The translations under genes and the position numbers were made by a program. The notes beneath the pieces are model-generated. The model was not told where the DNA came from. It searched no databases and worked only from the letters and a program-made list of their open reading frames with translations. 27,448 nucleotides of DNA from C7867-002 sp964637485 (GTDB lineage: Bacteria > Patescibacteriota > Minisyncoccia > Phycocordibacterales > PALSA-1337). This document shows, piece by piece, positions 1-7,473 of the stretch. Where the stretch lies: assembly GCA_964637485.1 (NCBI GenBank), contig CAZWUU010000007.1:1-27448 (forward strand), in the 5' to 3' direction. The number at the start of each line of letters is the position of its first letter. Positions within the stretch are counted from its first letter, which is position 1.

Positions 1-87
1 ATAAAGCAATATATTTTTGGCTTGTTTTACTTCTTCTAGAATAATCGGTGCCATTTTTTCGATGATTTCTGATGTTTTTTGATTCAT
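1..87 (-). CDS. 5' part of a leftward gene, possibly DHH-family phosphoesterase (partial)
   Basis: An open frame of 29 codons runs leftward from an ATG at 87 and leaves the window. It begins MNQKTSEIIEKMAP and ends at the edge with KQAKNILLY. A TATAAT box preceded by TGC sits 6 nt before the ATG, the same leaderless arrangement as most genes here, which supports a real start. An amphipathic N-terminal helix followed by 'ILL' resembles the start of DHH/DHHA1 nanoRNase-type phosphoesterases, but the catalytic motifs lie outside the window, so the family is only a guess. It is divergent from aspS. Confidence 0.55.
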   Translation of the reverse strand, partial: MNQKTSEIIEKMAPIILEEVKQAKNILLY

Positions 88-122
88 ACGCGCATTATAG
101 CAAAATATGCTATATTTCTGGC
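88..122. promoter_or_regulatory. Back-to-back overlapping promoters of aspS and the leftward gene
   Basis: The 35-bp gap between two divergent starts carries a perfect 7-bp inverted repeat, TATAGCA-aaata-TGCTATA, at 96-114. Each arm is an extended -10 element: TGC+TATATT rightward, 6 nt before the aspS ATG, and TGC+TATAAT leftward, 6 nt before the other ATG. Both transcripts would start at or beside the start codon. The two promoters share DNA, so they probably exclude each other (inference). Confidence 0.55.
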
Positions 123-1526
123 ATGGAAAGGACATATATAAAAGATCTCAAGGCCAATATCGGCAAAGAGGTCATTATCAAGGGTTGGATAGATGTGAGG
201 CGAGATCACGGAAAACTCATATTTATCGACGTTCGAGACTATTCCGGCAAAATTCAGGCAGTGGCATTACCAAATAATAAAGAGGCTCACGAGGCTTCCA
301 GTAAAGTCCGATCTGAATGGGTCGTGGCAGTTACGGGTATAGTTAACAAACGGCCGGATAAGATGGTCAGCAAGAATGAAGACAACGGTACGATCGAACT
401 GGAAATTAAGAGACTTGAAATATTGAACGAATCTCTCACGCCTCCATTTGACGTGAGTGCGGACGGTAGAGACATAAATGAAGACATAAGACTTCGATAC
501 AGATATCTGGATCTACGAAGACCGAGAATGCAGAAGAATATCAGAAACAGAGATAGGATCATCACATTCTTCCGCGACTACATGCACAGGAATAATTTCG
601 TCGAGATAGAAACACCGATACTCATGAAAGGAACACCAGAAGGCTCGAGGGAATACGTTGTTCCATCACGTCTTGAGAATGGCAAGTTCTATGTCCTGCC
701 CCAATCCCCCCAGCAATTCAAGCAACTATCCATGGTTGCCGGCTTTGAGCGTTATTTCCAAATAGCACGATGCTTCCGAGATGAGGATACGCGCGGAGAT
801 CGCCAGCCCGAATTCACTCAGTTGGACTTCGAGATGTCCTTTGTAGAACAAGAAGACATTATCAACTTGGTTGAGAAGATGATGATAGAACTGGTTGAGA
901 CAGTTTACCCTCACAAGAACATCACGAGCAAGCCATTTCCTAGACTCACTTATGAGGAATCAATGAAAAAGTACGGTTGCGATAAGCCAGACATGAGAAA
1001 AGATAAAAATGATCCTGATGAATTGGCATTCTGCTGGGTTATAGATTTTCCTATGTTTGAGAAGAACGACGAAGGTGAAGTCGGTGCTGTACACCACCCA
1101 TTCACGGCGCCAAAGAAAGGTGATGAACACTTGCTCGATTCTGATCCGCTAAAAGCCCGAGCAAACGCTTACGATATAGTGTTAAATGGTTACGAAGTCG
1201 GAGGCGGATCTATTCGTATTCACAAGCGTGACCTTCAAAACAAAATATTCCAGATATTGGGTCTCAGTGATGAAACCATAAAAGGTCGCTTCGGTCATAT
1301 GCTAGAAGCGTTCGAATATGGAGCACCTCCTCATGGTGGATGCGCTCCAGGCATAGACAGGTTGGTAATGCTTCTTGAAAATGAGCCGAATATAAGAGAA
1401 GTCATTGCATTCGCGAAGACCGGCGAAGGCAAAGACCTCATGATGGGAGCTCCATCGGAAATCACGGAAAAACAGATGAAGGAATTAGGGATTGAGCTTC
1501 GTCAATCTGGAAAAAAGAAGAAGTGA
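123..1526 (+). CDS. aspS: Aspartyl-tRNA synthetase, GAD-less short form
   Basis: Charges tRNA-Asp with aspartate in the cytoplasm. The N-terminal OB-fold for anticodon binding covers about residues 1-100 (GWIDVRRDHGKLIFIDVRD). The class II catalytic core follows, with motif 2 FRDEDTRGDRQPEFTQLD and motif 3 in GGCAPGIDRLVMLL. Bacterial AspRS is usually about 590 aa with a GAD insertion. Here GCDKPDMR runs almost directly into WVIDFPMF, so the insertion is missing and the protein is 467 aa. The ATG at 123 is chosen because the domain begins at MERTYIKDL and a -10 box ends 6 nt upstream; longer frames have no support. The TGA stop overlaps the ATG of the sigma factor gene. Because gatC and gatA are present, the enzyme could be non-discriminating and also charge tRNA-Asn (inference). 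Confidence 0.96.
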   Translation: MERTYIKDLKANIGKEVIIKGWIDVRRDHGKLIFIDVRDYSGKIQAVALPNNKEAHEASSKVRSEWVVAVTGIVNKRPDKMVSKNEDNGTIELEIKRLEILNESLTPPFDVSADGRDINEDIRLRYRYLDLRRPRMQKNIRNRDRIITFFRDYMHRNNFVEIETPILMKGTPEGSREYVVPSRLENGKFYVLPQSPQQFKQLSMVAGFERYFQIARCFRDEDTRGDRQPEFTQLDFEMSFVEQEDIINLVEKMMIELVETVYPHKNITSKPFPRLTYEESMKKYGCDKPDMRKDKNDPDELAFCWVIDFPMFEKNDEGEVGAVHHPFTAPKKGDEHLLDSDPLKARANAYDIVLNGYEVGGGSIRIHKRDLQNKIFQILGLSDETIKGRFGHMLEAFEYGAPPHGGCAPGIDRLVMLLENEPNIREVIAFAKTGEGKDLMMGAPSEITEKQMKELGIELRQSGKKKK

Positions 1527-2110
1527 TGACTGTGCGAACAGACCTAACTTTAGCTAGAGATAATGAATTAGTAGAAGCCGTGAAGAGAGGCAGTGATATT
1601 CACTTCGAAGAAATAGTAAGGAGGTACACCAAGATTCTATTTGCCTATTTACATAGATATACTAAGGATAGCGATGAAGTGAGCGATATATTACAGGACA
1701 CATTTTTCAAGGTTCTGCGCAAGATAAACTCCTATGATCCATGTAGAGATTTCAAGCCCTGGATCTATGCTATCGCAAGAAACAGCGCTCTGGATAAGTA
1801 CAGACGCAATAACTCACAAGTATTTTCTGCCATAGAAAATGATGACTCGTCATTCGAAGAAAAATATGAGGACGAAAATAGTAACATGAGAGATGCCCTC
1901 GAAAAGGATGAAATCAATAATGAAATCAGCAAATTATTGAACGATTTAAAACCGCATTACAAAGAAGTTATGGATCTGCATTACGGCGAGGAACTCACAT
2001 TCCGAGAGATCGGAAAGAAAATGAATAGACCGACAAACACTGTAAAAAGCTGGCACAACAGGGCCAAAGCAAATATTAAAAAGGGTATGCAGGCAAAGGG
2101 TCAAAAATAG
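1526..2110 (+). CDS. RNA polymerase sigma-70 family factor, ECF type
   Basis: A 194-aa alternative sigma factor. Region 2 spans roughly residues 20-95, with FEEIVRRYTKILFAYLHRY, the DILQDTFFKVL core-binding helix and WIYAIARNSALDKYRR for -10 recognition. An acidic linker follows, then region 4 at about 135-185 with the helix-turn-helix LTFREIGKKMNRPTNTVKSW for -35 contact. The ATG at 1526 shares its A with the TGA of aspS, implying translational coupling; a GTG three bases upstream is the alternative. No anti-sigma gene is adjacent. The DUF3298-like gene 1.8 kb downstream recalls RsiV, but it lacks a cytoplasmic anti-sigma segment. Targets cannot be told from the sequence. Confidence 0.9.
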   Translation: MTVRTDLTLARDNELVEAVKRGSDIHFEEIVRRYTKILFAYLHRYTKDSDEVSDILQDTFFKVLRKINSYDPCRDFKPWIYAIARNSALDKYRRNNSQVFSAIENDDSSFEEKYEDENSNMRDALEKDEINNEISKLLNDLKPHYKEVMDLHYGEELTFREIGKKMNRPTNTVKSWHNRAKANIKKGMQAKGQK

Positions 2111-2124
2111 AGTATTATATTGTT

Positions 2125-2811
2125 ATGAAAACTGTACTTATAACTGGAGTTGGTCGCGGTATTGGCAAGGCCTTAATGGCAAAATATCTGGAAGAGCAAT
2201 ATTTCGTCATAGGTACATATCTCACGACGATGCCAACAAACGACGCACCCAATGCTAAATTCATCCGCATGGATCTCGGAGATTCATCTTCGATAAGAGG
2301 TGCCCTGAAAGAGACTGCCAAGGCAGGCATGAAAGTAGACCTTCTCGTAAACAATGCCGGCGTATTGTTCGATGAAGATGAGACTCGATTGATTCCGGAT
2401 CTGTTGCGTAAAACTCTCGAAGTCAACCTGATCGGAACAACAGATTTTACCGAAGGTATGATCTCCCATATGAACGAAGACAGTCAAATCATCTTCATCT
2501 CATCTGCGGCCGGATCGCTCGGTGATATGGACCATTTGAATTCATCCCATTTCCCCTACCACTATCCCGCATACAAAATATCAAAAACCGCTCTCAATAT
2601 GTACGCCAGAACTCTGAGTGCAAGACTTGTTCATGAAAATTATTCCATACAAGTATCGTGCATACATCCCGGATGGGTTCAGACCGATATGGGAGGACCA
2701 GAGGCGACTATCACCCCAGAAGAGGCCGCGAAAGACATCTTCGATTTTACACAAAATAAGCCCAAGGAAGATGGGCAATTCTGGTTTAAAAATAAAAAAT
2801 ATCCCTGGTAA
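2125..2811 (+). CDS. Short-chain dehydrogenase/reductase (SDR)
   Basis: A 228-aa classical SDR with a Rossmann fold. The nucleotide-binding motif TGVGRGIG lies at residues 8-14, NNAG at 76-79, the catalytic serine in ISSAAG near 126, and the YxxxK pair at Tyr150 and Lys154. It should reduce a carbonyl or oxidise an alcohol with NAD(P)H; the substrate is unknown. The fold resembles C-factor-like SDRs. TATTAT lies 6 nt before the ATG, so the mRNA is probably leaderless. The stop codon abuts the stop of the convergent binding-protein gene with no base between them. Confidence 0.9.
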   Translation: MKTVLITGVGRGIGKALMAKYLEEQYFVIGTYLTTMPTNDAPNAKFIRMDLGDSSSIRGALKETAKAGMKVDLLVNNAGVLFDEDETRLIPDLLRKTLEVNLIGTTDFTEGMISHMNEDSQIIFISSAAGSLGDMDHLNSSHFPYHYPAYKISKTALNMYARTLSARLVHENYSIQVSCIHPGWVQTDMGGPEATITPEEAAKDIFDFTQNKPKEDGQFWFKNKKYPW

Positions 2812-3879
2812 TCACTGCCATACCAATATCTTTGTCGGCAGAGTCACATCACCGGATGAGGTGATCTTCACATCATCGTATTTTCCGCTGAAGCTTCGCA
2901 AACTCCTCACATAACGCACGATTTGAGCGGGATCGACTGTACCAGTCTCCTCTATCGCCTTCATTAGCAATTCTACATTTAAATATGCCAGTCTGGCATA
3001 TACCGTAGGCTTATCTTCATATCGTTCTATATAATCTGTGTTAAACACCGGATTGTCCTCATAGGTCTGGAAGAATAAACCGCTCAAATAGGTCAAAGCC
3101 ACTCTCTTGGCCTCAGGGGAATCAGCTATTCCTAGAGATGCAATAACGTCTCCTCTATATCCAGATTCTCGTAATTGCTTCAGGACATAACCTGACACAT
3201 GACTTCCGCTCAAGATAACGATACTGTCTACCTTTTGGGCTAACACTTTAATGATGTTTTTTGTATGATCGAGCGAACTGCCACTCACCGCTTCTGATAC
3301 AGCCACAATTTCATTATGTGCCAGTTTCTCGGACAGAATTCTGGCGGTCTCTCTGCCCCACTCATCATCTTCAAATATTATTCCTGCTTTTTTCTTTTTT
3401 AACTCTATGATTTTTTCTCCGATGATTTCCGCATCATCGTTTGCATGATTGGCACTACGCAAGACAAATCTAGAATCCTTAGTAAGTCCTGGCTCTGATG
3501 ATTGAGGCCATAGCAATACCGATTTTGCTTCCGCCCTGCTCTTCAGAAATTTCGATACGTCGGAAATAGCCGTAAATACGATCGGAGTCCTTTCTGTATT
3601 TACCAGGTTTAACCAGGAAGTCATGAGTTCTTGAGTTGGAGACTTAGAATCCTCTATGACTATCTCGACATTCTTCCCTGCCCTCTTGAATTCTCCCACT
3701 TTCCATTCATACGCATTTTTTAGCTCTGTGCCAAACTCCTTGAATGGTCCTGATAAGGGCAACAGAAGTCCTATCTTTATATGACCAGAAGAGGTCGATC
3801 GAGCGATATTTTGACTGGCAAAATAAAGTAGGACCCCAAAGATGAGAACCAATGAAACCACCGGGATAGACCTATTCAT
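2812..3879 (-). CDS. ABC-type amino-acid/branched-chain binding protein (Peripla_BP_6-like)
   Basis: A 355-aa secreted or membrane-anchored binding protein. An N-terminal hydrophobic segment (about residues 4-22) is followed by the family's typical opening IKIGLLLPLSGPFKEFG and two Rossmann-like lobes, with GIIFEDDEWGRETARIL in the middle and VILSGSHVSGYVLKQLRESG beyond. Such proteins bind amino acids or other small ligands outside the membrane for ABC importers. No permease or ATPase is adjacent, so it may serve a distant transporter or act as a sensor. The start at 3879 gives a clean membrane segment and lies 7 nt after TGA+TATATT; a frame 11 codons longer exists but adds no recognisable signal. 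Confidence 0.82.
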   Translation of the reverse strand: MNRSIPVVSLVLIFGVLLYFASQNIARSTSSGHIKIGLLLPLSGPFKEFGTELKNAYEWKVGEFKRAGKNVEIVIEDSKSPTQELMTSWLNLVNTERTPIVFTAISDVSKFLKSRAEAKSVLLWPQSSEPGLTKDSRFVLRSANHANDDAEIIGEKIIELKKKKAGIIFEDDEWGRETARILSEKLAHNEIVAVSEAVSGSSLDHTKNIIKVLAQKVDSIVILSGSHVSGYVLKQLRESGYRGDVIASLGIADSPEAKRVALTYLSGLFFQTYEDNPVFNTDYIERYEDKPTVYARLAYLNVELLMKAIEETGTVDPAQIVRYVRSLRSFSGKYDDVKITSSGDVTLPTKILVWQ

Positions 3880-3954
3880 GGGTATAAATATATCACCGGT
3901 ACGACAAAACACAATTTATGCAACAGAAATCAGAGAAAATGATAGAATTATCCT

Positions 3955-4710
3955 ATGAAGAAATTTTTAATATTTTTTGCTCTATTTTTAATATTTGTGG
4001 TCATATCCTATCTTCCGATGATGAGCAGTACTATAAGTGCGACGTTCAGAAGTAATCGCGCAGAAAAACCCGCATATATAGATCGATCCGAATATGTAAC
4101 CAAGACCGTCAGAGAATCGGGCGCGGGCGGTCCATCCATAGATGTCGAGTATCCATATTTTACCCATCAAAAGCCAGTATTCAACACAATGGTCGGAGAA
4201 ATTCTCTTGAGCAAGATACGCGAATTCAGATACTCTATTGCCGAGGAAAAAGATTTGAAGAAATACACATTTACTGGCCGATGGAAGCCTATAATGCTAA
4301 ATGATAATAAGTTGAGCTTCATTCTGAATTGGAGCACTTACACAGGCGGAGCAAATGAAAACGAAGAATTCTACACGATAAATTACGACATAGACCAGGA
4401 GAAAATCATCGAGCTCAGTGAATTATTCGCCAATGACCCAAATTATCTCGTCACATTAAGCACGGTTGCTAGGCCGAAAATCAAGGAAACGTTGAAAGAC
4501 AGAATAAATGAAGACGGACCTATTATAAAATGGGCTGAGGTCGACGAAGGCACACAGCCGAAAATCGATAACTATAAGTATTTTACATTTACAAAAGAAG
4601 CCTTGCAGCTATATTTTCCGAAGTACAGCCTAGCTCCCGGTAGTTTCGGAATGATATCCATAGAAATTCCTTTCAAGGAATTCGAAACAGCGAGCACTAC
4701 GGTGAAATGA
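3955..4710 (+). CDS. Secreted or membrane-anchored DUF3298/DUF4163-like protein
   Basis: A 251-aa protein with an N-terminal hydrophobic helix (about residues 3-25) and an extracellular domain. The domain has the marks of the PdaC/RsiV-type DUF4163-DUF3298 pair: SIDVEYPYF near the start, SYTGGA-like WSTYTGGANENEEF in the middle, and a C-terminal half with KYFTFTKEALQLYFPKYSLAPGSFG. In known proteins these domains sit in envelope proteins, including the lysozyme-binding anti-sigma RsiV and peptidoglycan-associated deacetylases. No catalytic or anti-sigma domain is visible, so only an envelope role is inferred. TGA+TAGAAT lies 6 nt before the ATG. Convergent with the matrixin gene. Confidence 0.75.
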   Translation: MKKFLIFFALFLIFVVISYLPMMSSTISATFRSNRAEKPAYIDRSEYVTKTVRESGAGGPSIDVEYPYFTHQKPVFNTMVGEILLSKIREFRYSIAEEKDLKKYTFTGRWKPIMLNDNKLSFILNWSTYTGGANENEEFYTINYDIDQEKIIELSELFANDPNYLVTLSTVARPKIKETLKDRINEDGPIIKWAEVDEGTQPKIDNYKYFTFTKEALQLYFPKYSLAPGSFGMISIEIPFKEFETASTTVK

Positions 4711-5658
4711 TCATATTCGGCACACGCTGAGCAATTCTTTTATATCCTCTTCAGTGGGATACAGATTATCGCTGTCATTCAGCCTGTTCATTACAGAATC
4801 TTCATTCTCGACATGACCAAGACCTAGAGCGTGACCGAGTTCATGGGCCAAAACTCTTACGAGCATGATTTCGTTTTCGTACTGATATATATTTATCCTC
4901 TCTCCTTGGTGGTCTAGGACATATTCGCCTTCATCAAATTCAGGACCGGTAGTTGCGCCTATATCATTGTATGTTTGAACCTTTAGATTCAACTCTTTGG
5001 CGATTCTATTGAGATTGTGAGCCATTTCATTAAGGGATTCGGCCAACTTATTCAGATAGGCAATTTTTGCATTGTAGTCAGATTGCAGTGCGACGATACG
5101 CTGTTTCTCACGCTCCAAAGTTTCATATTCCTGTCTCGGCGCTCCACCTTTCTTGTTCCATTTATCGATATCTGCATTGAGTGCTGATATCGCTGACTCA
5201 TACTGAGCCTTGAGTGATGCGATCTCTTGTTTGGTCCTTTCATATGTTATCCTGGCCGACTCATATTTTGATTTCAGAAGATCATAATTCCCTACACTTG
5301 CATCTATCTTTGCGCCGAGGTCCTGCAAAGTTTCCGTAGTCTCTTGCCGCGCATCGTATATAAGGTTCACGGTAAGACCATCGTTTTCAGAATACTCGAA
5401 GTAATTTTTACCAAAGCTATCCTCCCAAACAGTCTCTGCACGAGATAGGTATCTCATGAGCTCCTGCTTAGACAAGCCAAACCTGCTATCCAATATGCCG
5501 ATATTATATTTTATTGTTCTAGAACAAGGCTTAACCGGCCAATATGTCTCGTAGACCCGATATACAAATCTGCCTACATACCCTTCATACGCGTATACAC
5601 TCGCAAATCCGCCTGTCAAAATAAGAAGTATTATGACTAGCCTTATTATGCGCTTCAT
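4711..5658 (-). CDS. Matrixin-like zinc metalloprotease with coiled-coil insert
   Basis: A 315-aa secreted or membrane-anchored protease. Residues 5-22 form a signal peptide or anchor. Residues ~115-235 are a long charged helical region (repeated AKIDASVG, YESARITYERTKQEIASLKAQYE) that should form a coiled coil. The C-terminal part has the metzincin zinc site HELGHALGLGH followed by the Met-turn DSVMNRL, typical of M10 matrixins. It probably cleaves extracellular or envelope protein. The coiled coil may act as stalk or prodomain (inference). It is divergent from the HEAGH membrane protein across 23 bp; TATACT lies 6 nt before the ATG. Confidence 0.85.
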   Translation of the reverse strand: MKRIIRLVIILLILTGGFASVYAYEGYVGRFVYRVYETYWPVKPCSRTIKYNIGILDSRFGLSKQELMRYLSRAETVWEDSFGKNYFEYSENDGLTVNLIYDARQETTETLQDLGAKIDASVGNYDLLKSKYESARITYERTKQEIASLKAQYESAISALNADIDKWNKKGGAPRQEYETLEREKQRIVALQSDYNAKIAYLNKLAESLNEMAHNLNRIAKELNLKVQTYNDIGATTGPEFDEGEYVLDHQGERINIYQYENEIMLVRVLAHELGHALGLGHVENEDSVMNRLNDSDNLYPTEEDIKELLSVCRI

Positions 5659-5681
5659 ATTAAAAGTATATAATATAGGTG
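5659..5681. promoter_or_regulatory. Minimal divergent promoter between two HExxH-protein genes
   Basis: The only DNA between two divergent start codons is 23 bp. It reads TATAAT rightward at 5669-5674, 7 nt before the ATG at 5682, and TATACT leftward at 5665-5670, starting 6 nt before the ATG at 5658. The two hexamers overlap by two bases, so polymerase can hardly occupy both at once. Confidence 0.5.
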
Positions 5682-6182
5682 ATGTATAAGATACCCAAAC
5701 TTATTCTGGTCATATTACTCATAGGCTATTTCTCTAGGTACATCGGCACACATAGGGATTGGCATTTCATAGATAACGTAAATCTCATTTTCCATGAAGC
5801 CGGTCACGTTGTATTCATATTTGGCGGACAATTCATCCACATACTCGGCGGAACGATCATGCAATTGGCAATTCCAGCCATATGCGCCATATATTTCTTC
5901 AAGCAGTATCAGCGAGTTTCCGGATCTATATGCCTCATGTGGCTAGGGCAAAGTTTCATTAATGTCTCAATATACGCAGGCGATGCAGTAAAGCAAAATC
6001 TTGAACTACTCGGCGGATCCAGTGTCATTCACGACTGGAACTATCTGCTCGGAGCAACAAATCTTTTGTCTAAAACCGATCTAGTGGCACAAATAATATA
6101 TTCTGTGGGCATATTCATCATGATTGCCGGAATAGTTTTTTCCTTATTCTATACGCTAGAAAAGGATTTTATAAAAAGCTGA
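5682..6182 (+). CDS. Membrane protein with HEAGH motif, putative M50-like metalloprotease
   Basis: A 166-aa protein with about four hydrophobic segments. After the first segment the sequence LIFHEAGHVVF places an HExxH-type zinc site (His38, Glu39, His42) within a membrane helix, as in M50 site-2 proteases and related membrane peptidases. The usual C-terminal NPDG/LDG motif is not evident; Asp residues at DAVKQN and HDWN could be the third ligand. It is therefore a putative intramembrane protease or a relic of one. ATG 5682 is preferred over GTG 5679 because TATAAT lies 7 nt upstream. It shares a divergent promoter with the matrixin gene. Confidence 0.6.
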   Translation: MYKIPKLILVILLIGYFSRYIGTHRDWHFIDNVNLIFHEAGHVVFIFGGQFIHILGGTIMQLAIPAICAIYFFKQYQRVSGSICLMWLGQSFINVSIYAGDAVKQNLELLGGSSVIHDWNYLLGATNLLSKTDLVAQIIYSVGIFIMIAGIVFSLFYTLEKDFIKS

Positions 6183-6605
6183 TTATCTTCTGTCCTTGTG
6201 ATAAACGACGACTGTCTTGGCTATTTTGTCGTGAAGAGCTTGTTTTCTCGGAGAAAATCCGGTCATGAGAAATCCCACAAAAAAAGTAATCCCTGAAATC
6301 ATCTTTCCTATAGTTTCTCGGATTATCACATTTCGAAATTTGGCACGATTCATGTCTTCGGATTTGACTCGGATACCGACGAGCATCTTACCTATCGTCG
6401 CCCCGAAATAATATGTCGTCACTGAAAAATATATCCAACCGATGACCGTGCCGAGCGCAATACACCAAAAATTGATCTCAAATGTACCATCCGCGTTCCA
6501 ATATATGATAGGACCAGTCACGAACTGCACAAAATAAGTGAGCACAATGAGTACCATTGTGTCCAAGACTGCCCCTATCCACCTGATCCAAAAACCGGCG
6601 TACAT
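6183..6605 (-). CDS. RDD family membrane protein
   Basis: A 140-aa membrane protein. The RDD signature region FWIRWIGAVLDTMVLIVLTY holds the first helix with its charged residues. A second helix follows, then the family's GATIGKMLVGIRVKSEDMNRAKFRNVIIRE block, and a last helix near ISGITFFVGFL. Members are small membrane proteins of largely unknown role, sometimes linked to ion transport. The ATG lies 8 nt after the stop of the 31-aa basic ORF, so both should share one transcript. Its stop abuts the convergent HEAGH gene. Confidence 0.85.
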   Translation of the reverse strand: MYAGFWIRWIGAVLDTMVLIVLTYFVQFVTGPIIYWNADGTFEINFWCIALGTVIGWIYFSVTTYYFGATIGKMLVGIRVKSEDMNRAKFRNVIIRETIGKMISGITFFVGFLMTGFSPRKQALHDKIAKTVVVYHKDRR

Positions 6606-6613
6606 GATGCCGA

Positions 6614-6709
6614 TTATTTCTTATTCTTCCAAGCGTATTTTTTCGCCAGACGCTTGGCTGTCTTTCTTGATCTAGGAGTCTTTAATCTAGTATTTATTCT
6701 TTTTGCCAT
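6614..6709 (-). CDS. 31-aa highly basic small protein
   Basis: A 31-codon frame starting MAKRINTRLK and ending YAWKNKK; 14 of 31 residues are Lys or Arg. TGA+TACAAT lies 6 nt before the ATG, the same promoter spacing as the surrounding genes. The next gene, RDD, follows after 8 nt. This argues for a translated leader gene. The composition suggests nucleic-acid or ribosome binding; no family is recognised. Confidence 0.55.
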   Translation of the reverse strand: MAKRINTRLKTPRSRKTAKRLAKKYAWKNKK

Positions 6710-6737
6710 TGAGACATTGTATCACACGGATCGCTCA

Positions 6738-7130
6738 TTAAAAAATTTTCGCGACGTACGGGAAAAATATGATGACTCCGACCAGAAGGGCTACAACAGA
6801 TGATATGAGGACTGCTCCGGCCGACACATCCTTCGTATCTCGCGCATATGGGTGATATTCAGGCGATGTAAGATTTATATCTATCTCTATAGCTGTATTG
6901 ATCGCTTCAGCTGTAAATACAAAACCTGAAACAATGATGATAAACAGCCATTCTATTCTAGTAATTTCAAAGAAAATACCTGCAGCGACCACAACTACAA
7001 ACACCCCTATATGTATCCAGGCATTTTGTGTGGTTTTTATGAACAGAGCCACACCTCTCCCGGCATGAGAAAAACTCCGGCCACGCTTTAATAACGAAAA
7101 CTCTTCTTTTGTGTCTATAGTCTCCTGCAT
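6738..7130 (-). CDS. dgkA: Diacylglycerol/undecaprenol kinase (DgkA family)
   Basis: A 130-aa integral membrane kinase that phosphorylates diacylglycerol or, in Gram-positive-type members, undecaprenol for the cell-wall lipid carrier pool. Three hydrophobic helices are seen, beginning FSHAGRGVALFIKTTQNAWIH, IGVFVVVVAAGIFFE and EWLFIIIVSGFVFTAEAINT. The conserved catalytic stretch is EAINTAIEIDINL followed by YHPYARDTKDVSAGAVL, containing the family's Glu, Asn and Asp residues. The start at 7130 is chosen because TGG+TATAAT lies 6 nt upstream and homologous sequence begins there; the longer frame runs antisense-like through the 24-aa ORF and terminator region. Confidence 0.9.
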   Translation of the reverse strand: MQETIDTKEEFSLLKRGRSFSHAGRGVALFIKTTQNAWIHIGVFVVVVAAGIFFEITRIEWLFIIIVSGFVFTAEAINTAIEIDINLTSPEYHPYARDTKDVSAGAVLISSVVALLVGVIIFFPYVAKIF

Positions 7131-7190
7131 ATGTTCATTATACCAACAAAATCGGACAAGAAATGCAAAGCGATCAAACATCGATTCATC

Positions 7191-7215
7191 AAAAAGCCCC
7201 CGAGTCTGGGGGCTT
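7191..7215 (-). terminator. Rho-independent terminator of the 24-aa ORF
   Basis: On the minus strand an 8-bp GC-rich stem (AAGCCCCC/GGGGGCTT, loop AGACTC) is followed at once by a T run. It lies 9 nt after the stop of the 24-aa basic ORF and before the dgkA promoter, so it closes that small transcription unit. Confidence 0.8.
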
Positions 7216-7224
7216 CTTATCAGG

Positions 7225-7299
7225 CTATCGTCGGCGTTTCGATGCCTTTCTCTTTGAAGACTTCTTGGTCTTCTTTGTCGCCTTTCTCTTTTTTGCCAT
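7225..7299 (-). CDS. 24-aa extremely basic small protein
   Basis: A 24-codon frame, MAKKRKATKKTK to ASKRRR, with 15 Lys/Arg among 24 residues. A TATAAT box (minus strand) lies about 45 nt upstream and a strong terminator follows the stop, so a discrete short transcript of about 130 nt is likely. It could encode a nucleic-acid-binding peptide resembling histone-H1 tails or ribosomal extensions. Alternatively the RNA itself could be the product. No family recognised. Confidence 0.5.
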   Translation of the reverse strand: MAKKRKATKKTKKSSKRKASKRRR

Positions 7300-7432
7300 T
7301 TTAGTTTGAGCAAATTATTTCTGACAATGCTCGACCTTTTTCATTATAAAACTTATTAAATCATATTGATACATAAATTTCCGATAAAAGTGCATAACTC
7401 ACATCAATCTCTATTGTCATTTTTGGAAAAAA

Positions 7433-7453
7433 TGCCCGTACTTTGTACGGGCA
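7433..7453 (-). terminator. Terminator after the DUF218-like gene
   Basis: Perfect 9-bp stem TGCCCGTAC/GTACGGGCA with a 3-nt loop. On the minus strand it is followed by TTTTTT. It sits 21 nt past the stop of the leftward gene ending at 7474. The rest of 7300-7473 shows only AT-rich DNA and a TATAAT box for the 24-aa ORF. Confidence 0.85.
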
Positions 7454-7473
7454 ACTTATGAGAATAATTTCTT

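Noticed and set aside
1526..4710. Sigma factor and RsiV-like DUF3298 protein as a sigma/anti-sigma pair.
   Set aside because: The DUF3298 protein starts directly with its membrane helix and has no cytoplasmic anti-sigma segment. Two unrelated genes lie between.
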